Assembly (NCBI GenBank): GCA_025765595.1
Contig: JAIVFH010000039.1
Span: forward strand, 62,001 to 126,000
Direction of reading: 5' to 3'
Origin: Obelidium mucronatum
Lineage: Eukaryota; Chytridiomycota; Chytridiomycetes; Chytridiales; Chytriomycetaceae
DNA length: 64,000 nucleotides
Each line of letters begins with the position of its first letter. Within the stretch, counting starts at the first letter, position 1. The translations under genes were made by a program, and so were the position numbers. Below, one piece after another: positions 34,560-46,655 of the stretch. The notes under the pieces were generated by a model, which did no database searches, was not told the origin of the DNA, and was given only the letters and a program-made list of their open reading frames with translations.

Positions 34560-37500
34560 GGGTGGGTGGGTGGCTGAAAGTCCCATCTTTTGAATGAAAT
34601 AGTCTATAATTGCGCTCTCGAAAAGGATATCCTCTGGCAGGGAAAGCTATATTGCACTACAAACTACCTATGCTTCCACTCGGTTGTATTTGGAAAGACT
34701 GAAAAGTTGATCCTGAAGCTCAAGGATATCATTTCAATTGAAAAGAAAATGACGGCCGGTGTATTTCCGAACGCAATCAAAATGACTCTCCTGGACGGAA
34801 AGGTGAGGACTCTTTCACTCACTGAATGATGTGATTTTAAAGGTGTTGGGTGTTGTTATTCTTTGGTTTAGTACACATTCGCTTCTTTCTTGAAGCGAGA
34901 CAGCTCCTATGCAGACATTTCGGCACAATGGAAGTCCGTCAGAGGAAGTCCAAAGGTGCTACTGGGAAGCTCATCTGGTGGAAAGTATAGTCGGCGGTCA
35001 GAAGTGCGACTTTTGAAGGGCAGTCTTGCTGCGGAACAGCCATATTCTTCAAGTAGTGATGATAATTGCGACACCGGTAGTCACTTGTTGCATTTTAAAG
35101 GTCCAGTCAGAAGTATGGGGGCTCTCTCTGATTCTTCGCGAAGTCTTGCAAATCATGTGGAAATAGCTTCTGCAATTGATTCACTTCCCAGGTAGGATTT
35201 TGAGACCCTTCTGATCCCAACTTATCATTTGTTTTTTATCAATGCAGGCGGCCTCGTTCAACCACAGCGCCCTTTGATCCACCCCGGCCAAATAACACAG
35301 TTGAGACGAAATCAACGCAACGGCAGCGGGCCGCAAGCCACCTTATTTCTAACAGTGCTAGCGACTCGCCGCTTCTATCGAATGATCGAGAGCGAATGTT
35401 TTCGACAGCGCCAACGAATTTTTCGGACAGTAATTCCTTGCCAATCAACGCCAGTTCTTCTGGACAAATATTTCCAGGAACCACACAAAGCTCATCACCG
35501 CCCAACTCAATATTCAGCTCATTTCAGCCTAGTGCTTCAGTCCCACCCCAATCTTCCATTCCTTGCACCAGTGCTTCTCCATCTTACCAGCTACACCACC
35601 CTCATCACCATACACACATCTTAAAAAAGCCTTGCCTCGTCAATTCCAATAGCAACCAACATCATCAAAGTGGGGGGTCGTCATCACCATTTGTACATAG
35701 CTTTGATGTCTTGAATTCGACTGTCTCTCCTCCTCCGGGAATGTCCCTTCTGTACGACCCAACCCGAGGCATTGTCTCCAAGGCTACTAACGTTGAAGTT
35801 GAAAAACTAAAGAAAGTGTTGAGTTCGGGTTCTGGTGGGTCTACGAATAGCCGCAAAGGACCTGTTGATTCTGTTGAAGATTATGGAAATGAATCTGCTG
35901 CTGATTCTCGCGCGGCAAGTGGTCAGTTTGGTGGTGATGGTGGTGGTGGGGGGTCCCAGGGCGAAAACAATCGAGGCAAGGGCAAACTTGGCGGCAACTT
36001 AAACAACAGCGGCGAAGACGGAGACAGAGATGACAGTAAAGCCACCGGTTTGGAAGAAGATGATAAAAAAGTCACTGTGGGAAAGTGCCCCTGCGAAAAA
36101 CATGATGGTCATTTGTTGGTGAATGAAGTGCTCCCCCATAAGTTGAGGGCTCTTGTTGAAAATGTATTGAAAGAGGAAGGAAGTCGCATTCTTCAGGATG
36201 CATACAATGCGTGTGGATCTGATGGCTACGTTTTTTGGCGATGGACTGTGGGGCAAGATGGGAAGTGGGTTTCTAGAGTTGTGGAATATACAGCAAGGTT
36301 TGCAGGATTTATGAGTAACTGTCCAAATATTTTTTGGTTTTTTTTTTGGGTCAAATATGCTAAATAATCTCTCCAATTAGATGCGGAACCAATTCTTTGC
36401 AAGGAAACTCAAGAAGTCCTTGAGTCAAATGAAGAGTTGAGTTTTGTCATTTACGACTGGCTGCTTTTTAAACGGGTGGTTTTTTTTCCACAGATGCGTT
36501 GTCTTCCAGTTGAACGTTGAGTCGGCCCAGAAATTTGATATTGGTGGGATCCATACCAGTGTCTCCTTTACAAGTCGAATTTGCTTGACATATGAAGGAC
36601 CACAGAAACTACGTATCAAAGTACACTCTCGAACAAATGGAATTAATAACCCTGGTAACTAAGTGCTCTGATGAAAGCCGCCTGGATTTCAGTTTAATTT
36701 CTCTTAATATTAGACGTAGAGAAAGCGATTGTAGCTCGTAACCATAACTTCTGTAACAGTCTCCTCAGATCTTTGAAGGGGGCAGATACACGAAGTAGCC
36801 CAACTCCACAACAAACTGGAGCAAATGCCACACCACCACCAGGAATACATCCACACACACCGTCTCCTGACCTCGTAGTGCCTCCTGGGAAGCGAACATC
36901 TTCTCTCCAATCAAAACCACCGCCGCCGCAATCTGATTCCTCCTCGTCTTTCTTGACATCTGTAGATTTCTGGAAGTCGCTTGTGGATAACGTTGTTATT
37001 GTGCCCGCTATTTCCGCGGGAAAAGCGCTTGGCGTGTTGGTTCCAATTGAAGCCACAGTACCAACCGAATCATCGGCGACTTTGGGAACCGCAGTTCAAC
37101 CTCCACTACCGTCCAAGAAACACGGGAAAAAGAAACGCCAACAGAGTCACACGGATGCGAAAACTGCACAGCCATCATCGGGGCCTGCACCTACAGATGG
37201 TAACAGCAGCAGCCTTGGAGCAAGTAGACTAAGTCTTTTACGATCAGCTAGTACAAACACAAAAATTCTCGGTTTGGCAATGTTGGCTGTTGTTTTTGGT
37301 CTTGGATTGACTGTTTTGAATGTGGTTTGGATGGCAGAATTGAGTGATCGGTTAGAACGAACTCTGGATGCAGTTAAAGTTGCAAGAGAAAGGAATTTGT
37401 CTTTAAAACGTGGTGGTGGTGGTGGTGGTGGTAAAATTGTTGTAAATGAAGGGGGTGGGACGATTCCTGTTGCAGTTGAGAGTTTGGAAGAAATGAAGGG

Positions 37501-37696
37501 CCGACTCTTGGATCATTCGCAACACTTGATTTCATCGCTTCCGTCCGCACTGGCCAAGAGTTTGGAGAGTGTTGATGGGTTGCAAACCAAGTTGAGGGAG
37601 TTGCGAGAAGAGTTGTTGAGGGAACCAATTGTGGGAGTCCCAGTGCTGGTAACAAATGGGGGCAAGTCTCTATCTAATGAAGGTGGGGATCGCTAA
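33894..37696 (+). CDS. LAM/GRAMD1-like sterol transfer protein (GRAM-VASt-TM)
   Basis: Eight exons (33894-34298 or -34322, 34365-34485, 34603-34802, 34872-35191, 35248-36314, 36381-36435, 36494-36654, 36714-37696) give about 1,103 aa. After a GC-rich Ala/Ser N-terminus comes a GRAM domain (KLFPELAQEGEAVLF, DILWQGKLYCTTNYLCFHS, KDIISIEKK, FPNAIKMTLLDGKYTFASFL). A long linker follows, then a VASt domain (from GHLLVNEVLPHKLRALVENV to SFTSRICLTYEGPQKLRIKV) and one C-terminal span (ILGLAMLAVVFGLGLTVLNV). Family members sit in the ER at membrane contacts and return sterol from the plasma membrane. The intron at 36436 uses a GTTGAG donor; intron 2 holds a (GT)n run. Confidence 0.85.
34508..34558. 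repeat. (GT)n microsatellite
   Basis: About 25 GT units within intron 2 of the GRAM-VASt gene. Confidence 0.95.
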
Positions 37697-37761
37697 TGAG
37701 CTTTAGAAGTGCTTAAGGAAGACAGTAACAAATACAATGAAGCTCTTATTTTTGTTTGTAT

Positions 37762-40164
37762 ATGATTTCAATTCTTAACACCCTCAGGCAACGCACAAGC
37801 AAAGCAAAGGACTTGATGTCGGAAAAATCCCCACCTGCTCCGAAAACAAGTGAGCATCGTAGGAGAGGCAGTGGCCGTAATAGGGGCGCTACTGGTAGTT
37901 ACCCACAAAGTTGGGTGGCCCTAGCAGCCATGGTTGTATTATTGGTAAACAGCCAGTCGATCCTGCTCAAACGCGCCAACTCTAAATCAATTCAACATTT
38001 TTTTCTACAGCAAGCGCTATTTGCAGTCTACATATTCAGGCAATATGCGTTTCCAAGTCCAAGTGAAAGATACCTCATCTTAAACGCCACATTATACACT
38101 CTTGACCCTACGTCACCAGATGGCGCTGACGCCTTTGTTGTCGACGCACAAGGACGCTTTGAAGTCATTGGCTCAACTCCAACTCTCTCAGCAAAGTATT
38201 GGAACTTGAAACAATACAATGCACACCGCAAGCTGATTATTCCCGGGCTTGTGGACTCGCATGCGCATTTATTGCATGCTGGAGTCAGATCCATGCAAGC
38301 AAACTTGGCCAAATCGAAATCTGTTAAAGATGTGGTTTCGAGGCTTGTGAGGTTTTTGAACGCGAATCCGGAATTCTCGGATGGCGGATCGTCGTCTGGT
38401 AAATGGCTTCAAGGACATGGTTGGGATCAAACTTTGTGGCCAGGGTCTTCGTTTCCTACTGCGGTGAGAATAGTGTTGGTTAACCTCTAGCAAAGGCATC
38501 AACTCTAAGACATAAGTTTTTATTTTGTTCTCAACAAAAAAAAAAAAAAAAAAAAAACAGGCGGATCTGGATGCGCATCCGCGACTGAAGAATATACCCA
38601 TTGCCCTTGTTCGTATTGATGGACATGCAATGTGGTGCAACTCGCTGGCATTAGCGCTATCCTCAATCCCACGCGATCCAAACGTTCCTATTCCTGGAGG
38701 GGAAGTAATTCGCGATCCTGAAACAGGTCTACCCACTGGCGTTTTAATTGATAATGCAATGGCATTCGTTTCAAACGCGATTCCTCCTCTTGATTTGGCA
38801 ACGAAAAGAAAGGGTGTTCAGATTGCATCAAAGTTGATGCTTGAGAAGGGTTTGACTGGTTTGCATGATGCTGGCGTTTCGATAGATGATATATCGTTGT
38901 TCAAAAGGTTTGCTTTTTTTTTTTTTTTTTTTTTTTGAAAGTGTTCTTTAAACACCCACACAACAGTATGATTGACGATGGCCAATTTTTTATCCGTAAC
39001 TGTGTGTATTTGATTTTTGTCTCCTTCCCGTTAAGAGCTCTAAAAAAAGCCATTCATTTCGTAGACGCGATGATTCTATGCGACCTTGTTTGCGAGTCGC
39101 TACCTCAAAAAATTGAAGATGGCTACAAGAATGGTTTGCTAACAGTCAAATCTGTGAAACTTGTCATGGATGGGGCGTTAGGATCTTGGGGTGCTGCAAT
39201 GATTGATCCATATTCCGATGCACCGACAAAACGTGGAATTCTCAAGATTCCAGAGCAAAACGTACTAGGCCTTATTAAATCCGTGATATCTCAAAGTTAT
39301 CAAGTAAACGTTCACTGTATTGGAGACTTAGCAAATAAGCTCGCCCTAGATGCATTCGAGTCAATTTCAAACTCGAGAAACGACGGCGGAAAATGGATGA
39401 AGAGTCTCCGTAATCGAATTGAACACTCGCAAATTATGGTGAACATACTTTTATTATTATTATGTAAATGTGGATTTAAGCTAAGGCATTTAATATAGCG
39501 AGTCTCTGACATCAAGCGCTTTGGTTCTCTGGGGGTAATTCCTTCTGTTCAGCCAACCCATGGTATTTACTTTCAACCTTTAAATTTTCCTATTCCGCCC
39601 ACCCCCTACTTACTTTTGGTTCGACCTAGCAACTTCCGATATGTCCTATGCTGAAAGTCGACTGGGAAAATCCCGTTTGGCTGGTTCGTACATTTGGAAG
39701 TCTTTTCTTCAAGATTTGCCACATTTGCCTCTTGGAAGTGATTTCCCAGTGGAAAACCTTGATCCTATGAAGGGGATATATGCAGCAACAACTCGAAAAT
39801 GGGAGAACGGCTCATCGGTATGTTTCTTGGGAGAAATTACAATTCAATGGGGGAACTTATCTTCAATGAAACTCAGCCTGCTGGTGAAGACCAAGGTTGG
39901 TATCCACATGAACGATTAACAAGATTGGAGGCTTTGAAAGGATTTACTATCAGTGCTGCTTACGCGGCATTTCAAGAAGATGTTTTGGGGAGTATCAGTG
40001 CTGGAAAATGGGCAGATTTCGTTGTTTATGAGGACGATTGGATAAAGGAAGAAGAGGATGGGGGACATGTTGGCGAGTTGGATTTGTTAGCGGTGAGCCC
40101 AACAGTCACAGTTGTTGGTGGTGTACCACGCTTTGGTAAACTACTTAAATTCCAAAGGGGATGA
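37762..40164 (+). CDS. YtcJ-like amidohydrolase with N-terminal membrane anchor
   Basis: Eight exons (37762-37944, 38011-38463, 38561-38907, 38967-39001, 39065-39438, 39499-39562, 39630-39817, 39877-40164) give 643 aa. A basic N-terminus is followed by one hydrophobic segment (WVALAAMVVLL joined to QALFAVYIF by splicing), a likely signal anchor. Then an amidohydrolase-3 barrel: PGLVDSHAHLLHAG (metal-binding HxH), GHGWDQTLWP, VRIDGHAMWCNS, VKLVMDGALGSWGA, VNVHCIGD, IEHSQ, VQPTHATSDM, LPLGSDFPVE and a C-terminal GKWADFVVYEDDW. These fit metal-dependent amide or lactam hydrolases of the YtcJ group; the substrate cannot be read from sequence. ATG at 37816 is an alternative start. Intron 1 is 66 nt, in frame and stop-free. 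Confidence 0.87.
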
Positions 40165-40296
40165 AAAAAAACCACCGGCATACGAAGGATGAATGTTTCT
40201 AGAACACATCTCGTTTGAGACTTTGGTGTGAGATAAATAAATCATAATTGAAGTGAAAGGGGAACGGTTTTTGCTATTCATGTTCTATTATTTTTT

Positions 40297-40703
40297 TTAC
40301 GATCGCAACGTTTCTTTCAACAAAACGATCTCCGCCAAATTTCGGGCATGCCGCGCTTCCACGGCCTCAACCAAGGGAACACAAAGTTTATCGAGCACCG
40401 ACGTCATATTTCGCAGATACACTCCGCTGTAGTGGGACGTTTCTAACGACTGCATCCCCTTCAATTTGTCTTGCTCCTCTTTCTTGGAGCTGTTGCTGCT
40501 GCCTCCAGATATCGCCTTGTTGAAGAACTCGTTTTCCTCTTGCAAGAATATAGCCGGGATTCGATAGAGTTGCTGCAGAGATTCGGGCGTGATTCCTTTG
40601 TCGCTTCGGCCAATGAATACTGGCACTTCCTGCCGCCTACCATGCCAAAAAAAAAAGAAAGTGATTTGTTCAGACTTCAGAGAGCACTCAGGAAATCATG
40701 GAT

Positions 40704-40736
<33 letters not shown>

Positions 40737-41451
40737 TACTCAATACTCACACCAAGTCCCCACCGTCAGCAACGCTTCGGAACGCAATCAGCTGGCACTT
40801 TTGAACACCATTGAAATCGTTAAACACGCTCAGAATCAGACCAATGAATGATTCGCTGAGCATTTGCTGGTCCCGTTGGCATCGCAAGTCCACGTGTGAA
40901 GGAAGAACCGTAATGTGGGGGTGCGAATGCGCTGGAAAGTCGTTACTATCGTGAGAAAAGAGGCTTCTCGCGCAGCAAACCGCAATCGTCACGATCCACC
41001 ACAATTCCAACAAGAATAATATTCACGCAACTAAATAGCACCAACGCTACGCATTTCCCAAATTGCACATAAACTTACCCCATCCAATAACAGCCGTTTC
41101 TGTAGCTTCGGCATAGCTAATGGCCTCGCTCAATTGTTCGCTGGATATCTCCTGCAAGTGGCAACCAATTTAATCCCACAGCCACCACTCACGACCCCCA
41201 AGAATGCCAATTACCACACGATCCTTGCGCTTGTCTTTTCGTTGGCAGAATAGGCAGTGCGTGACTGTCACGACCTGCCCGTCGCCGGATGTAGTCCCCA
41301 TCAACATGGCAAGTGTCTCTTCCTTCTCTGCAAGACACGTGCGCTTAAGGATTCAGTCCATCAGCGCAGGCATTGCTTGCGATATACCTGTTGCGAGAGC
41401 ATACGTGCTTAGTGCCAGGTACACGTCAGCGGCCACCACAACTTGGCTCAT
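40297..41451 (-). CDS. BRCC3: BRCC36-like JAMM deubiquitinase
   Basis: Five exons (41451-41388, 41327-41215, 41151-41079, 40931-40751, 40636-40297) give 256 aa. BRCC36 is a zinc metalloprotease that cleaves Lys63-linked ubiquitin in the BRISC and BRCA1-A complexes. The JAMM motif is intact: an early Glu (ALATEKEE), then HSHPHITVLPSHVD with both His, Ser and Asp. KDKRKDRVEISSEQLSEA and the C-terminal helical part (IPAIFLQEENEFFNKA ... LRNMTSVLDKLCVPLVEAVE) also match this subfamily, not CSN5 or Rpn11. Intron 4 carries a 32-bp G/C run. The gene starts 60 bp from the stop of the Lon-like gene, same strand. Its usual partner Abraxas is not in the window. Confidence 0.88.
40704..40735. repeat. Poly-G tract in BRCC36 intron
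   Basis: 32 consecutive G on the plus strand within intron 40750-40637. Confidence 0.9.
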
Positions 41452-41511
41452 GTTTTTTCACGACTATTTTTATTGCCAACGATGGGGGCATAGATTCAAC
41501 ATAGATTGTCA

Positions 41512-44500
41512 TCATTCCTCGCGGGCATAAAGCGCCACAAGGCCATCAAAGGACGATACATAGACTGGCACAACTCCCTCCAACAATCCCTTGGGGATCG
41601 TTTCCCACACACCCTTTGAGCCCACAGCCAGAACAATCGCCTTGGCACCCCCTTCCACTGCTTTCAGAATTCTCTCCACAAGATCCCCTTTCACGCCAAC
41701 CATGCGCCCCGTCAGCTTTAGTGCCACCAACAGCGCCGTGCGTTCAGGCAGCTTGAGCCCAAGACAATCACTCACGTAGGCAAATGCCGTTGCTGCGAGC
41801 AAAACCCCATCTCTCGATGACAAGCTGCTGCTGACATCTACTAACACTTTCCCGCCGCCACCGCGTGCCTCAATGACATCTGGTCGCGTCTGCTTCATCC
41901 AGCTCTTGGCGAACCCAACTCCCATTTCTACTTCCATGCACTCAGGATGATTCGATACCACCGCTCCAAGAGGACCTTCGCTCTCCAGTACATCCACGCT
42001 CTCCAATCCGAACTCACTCACCCACACACAGCTCCCCCAGCCTCCTCCCACAACTCCATTTTCCCATACGCCTTCATCCACTTCCGTTTGCACGCTTTCG
42101 CCATTCAGCAAACCAATCACGTTTTCGGAATCAACCAAAAGTGTGTCAACATCGTGGACCAGCAGTCTAGCGCAGCACTCCTCCACAACTTTGACAACAC
42201 TCCGCTCCATTTCAACGTATCCAATCGCACCTCCGTGCGCACTCACCCTCTCCACAGCGCCTCGCGTCCAGAGTACACGGCCTACACATCCCAAATCTTC
42301 CAAAACCTTTGGCAACACAACAGCCCAAGCAACATGAACAACTTCTTCCAGAGTAGGCGCTGGCACCCGAATCGCATGTATTTTGGTGAGAGCGGTGAAG
42401 GAAGCAGGGAGCCAGGTTCCATCCGCAATAGTGAGAACAAACAACGTATTGTACAAATCAATGTTGATGTTGAGGCTCGGATCATGGAAGTTGTGGGTTG
42501 GAGACGAGAGAATTTGCAGGACCGTTTCCGCAATGGCAGCTTCAGGATCAATCTTATCGACTGCACAGCTTTTGTGAGAAAAGAAGGTACCAATCATGTC
42601 ACTTACAGTTGTCAAAGAGCACCATAGTCCCCATTCGGTCTTCTCCACATGCAGCAATCTTGGCAAACACACTGCTGCGCTTCTTGTCGCCGATTATTTC
42701 TTCTGGTTCCGCAATCACACTCAAATCAATTCGGTATGGCTCCAAATCCAGAGCATCAGCAAGGATTCTTGTTACAGTGGTTCGACCGCTGCCTTGGGGT
42801 CCCCTCAAGAGAATTACCTTGCCATTGGCACTGAATTGAATGGGGTTGTTTGACACATACTCGAGAGTACGGGCACCGTGGGCTATATACCAAAGAAAGA
42901 AGAAGTCAGTTTAGGCACACAAAAAATTTCCCATCAACATACGGGATGGGCTAGAAAGTAGAATAGATCGTCTGTTGCTATGGCTCAACGAACTGAAGAA
43001 ACAAGACGCAACAAATGACGACAACTGTTCTTTGACGGTCTGGGATCCATAGAACAACTCGTTCCAACGAGTGCTGAACTCGTTGAATTTGGAACGGTAG
43101 TTTGACTGCGGAAATTCCATCTGAGCATCATCCGAAAACTAGCGAAAACCCTGTTACACCAAAGCCCAGACAGCTTTCAGAGACTTACTTCGTCGCGGAC
43201 TTCATTGCCTTCCATTTGATATTCAAGATCCTCTGCGTCAATCGCCTGCGTAGTCACAATCTCCTCTGTGTCGTACATGTCGACCAAGTCGTCGGCAACG
43301 GGAGCAAATGCTTCTCCATCGCTTGCATCACGCGTAACGATGGTAACGGACTTGTCGCCCGTTGCCCGCACAGGCTGCTGCGGAGAAAGAGCGACATAGA
43401 TGTCCCGACCTTCAAGCTCAGTATGACTGAAGCCAACGGCCTTCTCGGCTGCCTCAACACTGAAAAAGTCAATGTACCCGAATCCCTTTGGCGCGCCATC
43501 TTGCCCTGTGATGATGCGAACGGACTGAATCTCTCCACAGCTGGAAAAGTAATCCGCAACACTTTCGGCAGTGGCAGACGATCCGAGATTTCCGATAAAA
43601 ACTGAGCAAATTCTCAGCGCCAGACACACAACGAAATTTCTCAATTCGCCACTTACCAGTCTTCGCCAATGGTTGAATCGAAATCGCAGGCAACGATACT
43701 GGAAACAATAGTCAAAACACACAATAAAATATTTTTAACAAGCGGATCATTACCTGGGCCTTCTCGTGGGGCATCGACAACAACAAACTCGTCTACAGCA
43801 TTTTCTGCTGCTTCACTGTCGACGTTCAATTCACGCTCTTCAACAACAATGAATTCCTCCACAATATCGTCGATAGCCGCTGCATCTGTCGCTTGCTCTT
43901 CCTCACTTGACTTGATCACTCCATCGGAAAGCCGGGCGTCTTTCTTGCCCCCAGCCGCAGCAACTTGGCTTGGAGAGAATTCAAACACAGTTTCTTCTAC
44001 AACCACAACAGTGGTTATTTCGACGACTCCTTCTTCCTGCTGGTATGCCGACAAAGGTCCAATAGATCGTGGCTCAACGCCAGTCTCTTCCACGACTGCT
44101 TCATTCATATCCAAAAGTGTATGCGTCTCTATGACGGTTGTCTCTTCGCATACAATTTCGGATACCGTCGCATCAACCGGCACTGGAAGCTCGCCAACCG
44201 AAACAGCCACAGTTTTCACTGTAACTTCTTCAATCACAGTGTGTTTTGCAGTATTATTCAGTTCCTCAGTAAGAATTTCGGTCGGCTCGGGTGCCTTTCT
44301 CGTCAGACCATCCTTCCCCCCTTCTTCATCAGAATACAAGAGCTCTTTCGCGGTCAACGAATAGGCTTCGTCAATGACAAGTTCCGCCGGACTGGTTTTT
44401 GGTTCAACAACAGCGATCTCAGCCTCCTCAACATTTGTTACATCGATAGTTTCGACGGTCTCTTCCACAATACTTGTGACGCCATCGAAAGATTCGGTTG

Positions 44501-46655
44501 CACAAACGGTCGTTGTGACTGTAGTTTCCTCAATGATCACAGTGGTGACTCCAGCACCTACCTGCAGAGGCAGTTCAGAAACAATTTCTGTTCCACAGAA
44601 AACAGTTTCTTCGACGACTTCCGAAAAAGGAGTTGAATTGCGTGCTTTGCCGACAATCACCTCTTCTACTATCGTTTCCACGGTTTCCAATGTTGTTCCG
44701 TCATGCATGCCTACCACTTCGACCACTACCACTTCTTCTTCCTGGATTTCTCGAACATTCGTTTCAACAAAACTGACAGGCACCGCATGAAGAACTTCGA
44801 CCGTCTCCACCGTCGTAATAGTTTCAACCAACGCCTCCTTCTGCCCATTCCGTAAAATTAATGGAGTATCTTCAACAACTTCGACGATTTCTACTTCCTC
44901 CACAATCACCTCCCGAGTGGACGCATCGACCGCGATAGGAAGGTTTGTCACAATTTCGGATGTTGTCACTTCCTCCACAATCACCTCCCGAGTAGACGCA
45001 TCGACCGCGATAGGAAGGTTTGTCACAATTTCGGATGTTGTCACTTCCTCCACAATCACCTCCCGAGTAGACGCATCGACCGCGATAGGAAGGTTTGTCA
45101 CAATTTCGGATGTTGTGACTTCCTCCACAATCACCTCCCGAGTGGAAGTGCCAACTGCAACTGGAAGCTTTACTCCGGTATTTTCCTCTGCTATTGCCTC
45201 GCGAGCGGCAACAGCATCGAGGCTAATCGAGCCTCCATCTGAAGTAACAGCAGACACTTGAATTTCGCGACTGGCCAAAATCGAATCTTTGGCTGTTGCT
45301 GTATGAATGTCAACTGTTTCAACCACTTCAACGATTTCCTCAATAACTTCTCCTTCAACGCATCCAGTAACGACGCTGGAGGTCTCAATGATGGAAATTT
45401 CTTCGATAACAATTTCCACTGCACCTGCTGTTGCAGCCGCTAGGATATCTGCCGGTAGCTCCGAAACCAAGAGTGTAACAGTTTTCTCCACAGTAACAAT
45501 TTCTTCAGTCGTAGTAGTGGCATCAAATGGTCCATCATAACTTTCAGGCAGATCTTCAATAATTTCTTCAATTGATGTTGTTGTAACACTGCTCAGGACT
45601 GAAGATTTTTCAATATTAGTCCAACTGCGGCCAAGAATCTAAAACCTAATACCTTTGGGCTCTTTTGGCGCGTTCTGTAAGTTTCTAGCATGGTGGGTAT
45701 TATTTCTCGCAAGTGCTTTATCAACAGCAATTCGGCACGACACATCTTCAAAGGCAAACGTAAAGGTCAGAAGACTATCAAAAGCCAAACATTAATTATC
45801 GCTTAAACAATATTGATAGAATAACAAAGAGACTGACGTTCTGTTATTTTCAATAGCGGCGGCGATAGCTTGCTCCACCGACAAGCTAGCGAATGGCAAG
45901 CATCCAAGCCGTAGCGATGTCAACGTAGTATTTAACGAAATTACTTGAGCAAAAGACTCCAATACAGTGTTCGTGAGATTGTTTCCTTCTAGGTTAACAG
46001 CCACCAAGACAGCATCAGTCTCCAACAACTAAATTGGTACCGTTATTACAACATCCATCCACCGTGAATAAACAAGCTTATACCTTCGCAAGGGCAAGAG
46101 CGACAGCCTCCGTGATTTCCGTCCCAGACAAGTCCAACGTTTTGAGAAAGGTATTTCCAGCCAATGCTTCAACCAAGAGCAACCCTTGTTCGCGGACCAG
46201 TCTAGAATTGTCTTTCAAATTCAAACTGACAATTTCGGAACTATTGTTGACCAGCGCCACAATAATAGCGTCAACAGCAGCAGGTTGACCTTGCTTGGCA
46301 GACGCCACATTGCAAGCAGACTTCTCTGCCACCATCGCCATATCCTCAGGAACATCCAGCAATTCTATAGACTCAACAGTTACAACTTCTTCGACGGTAG
46401 TTGTGGTTTCATAGGGGCCGTTGTAGTCTGCAGGAAGGTCCTCATAGAAAACTTCGACAACGGTGGTGGTAGTAGTTTCAATAACTTCATCTGCTTCTGG
46501 AGCATTCTGCAATTCGTGAGCTGGCTCTGTTGGGTTAGGGACGTTCATTGAGCGCTGCTATTCTACAACCAACCAGGAACAAGGGTCTCTTCATTGGCCT
46601 CGGAAGCTGCTGGAACATTCCCCGATGACAGGGATGGAGTTTCTTGGTCGGACAT
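41512..46655 (-). CDS. LRR-repeat-RRM-Lon-like fusion protein, catalytic sites lost
   Basis: Ten exons (46655-46574, 46526-46084, 46028-45838, 45774-45653, 45598-43754, 43698-43657, 43601-43189, 43138-42943, 42882-42607, 42560-41512) total 4,659 nt, 1,552 aa, with consistent phases. Order: tropomodulin-like LRR (residues about 95-270; SLNLKDNSRL, KTLDLSGTEITEA, VNLEGNNLTN, TLTSLRLG), Val/Glu/Thr-rich region to about 900, RRM (VFIGNL and KGFGYIDF), then a Lon module: helical YGSQTVKEQLSSFVA, AAA+ with GPQGSGRT, FDNFDKIDPEAAIAETVLQ and LFVLTIADG, and a C-terminal Lon-protease fold (RDGVLLAATAF ... GGAKAIVLA). Walker A Lys is Arg, Walker B Glu is Asn, the protease Ser position is Leu and the Lys position Val. 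An RNA-binding, non-catalytic scaffold is inferred. Confidence 0.8.
44901..45150 (-). repeat. Tandem 75-bp coding repeats (25 aa)
   Basis: Three near-identical 75-bp units plus a partial fourth within exon 5 of the LRR-RRM-Lon gene. The peptide unit is STREVIVEEVTTSEIVTNLP plus IAVDA. Units differ by only a few bases, so the expansion is recent. The right arm carries the same array at about 62025-62274. Confidence 0.92.

Noticed and set aside
33860..34586. Long minus- and plus-strand ORFs rich in Arg/Gly
   Set aside because: Shadows of the GC-rich first exon of the GRAM-VASt gene; one also reads the GT microsatellite as a His/Thr run.
43669..44790. Thr/Ser-rich plus-strand ORFs of 231, 223 and 138 codons
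   Set aside because: Antisense to the Val/Glu repeat exon; complementary codon composition explains the openness, and mirrored copies behave the same.
41512..46655. Functional Lon protease
   Set aside because: Walker A Lys, Walker B Glu and both protease dyad residues are replaced in the aligned positions, and the protein lacks a mitochondrial targeting N-terminus.
46563..46655. Upstream ORF of 30 codons before ATG 46548
   Set aside because: A 47-nt GT-AG intron (46573-46527) joins it in frame to the main coding sequence, so it is better read as exon 1.
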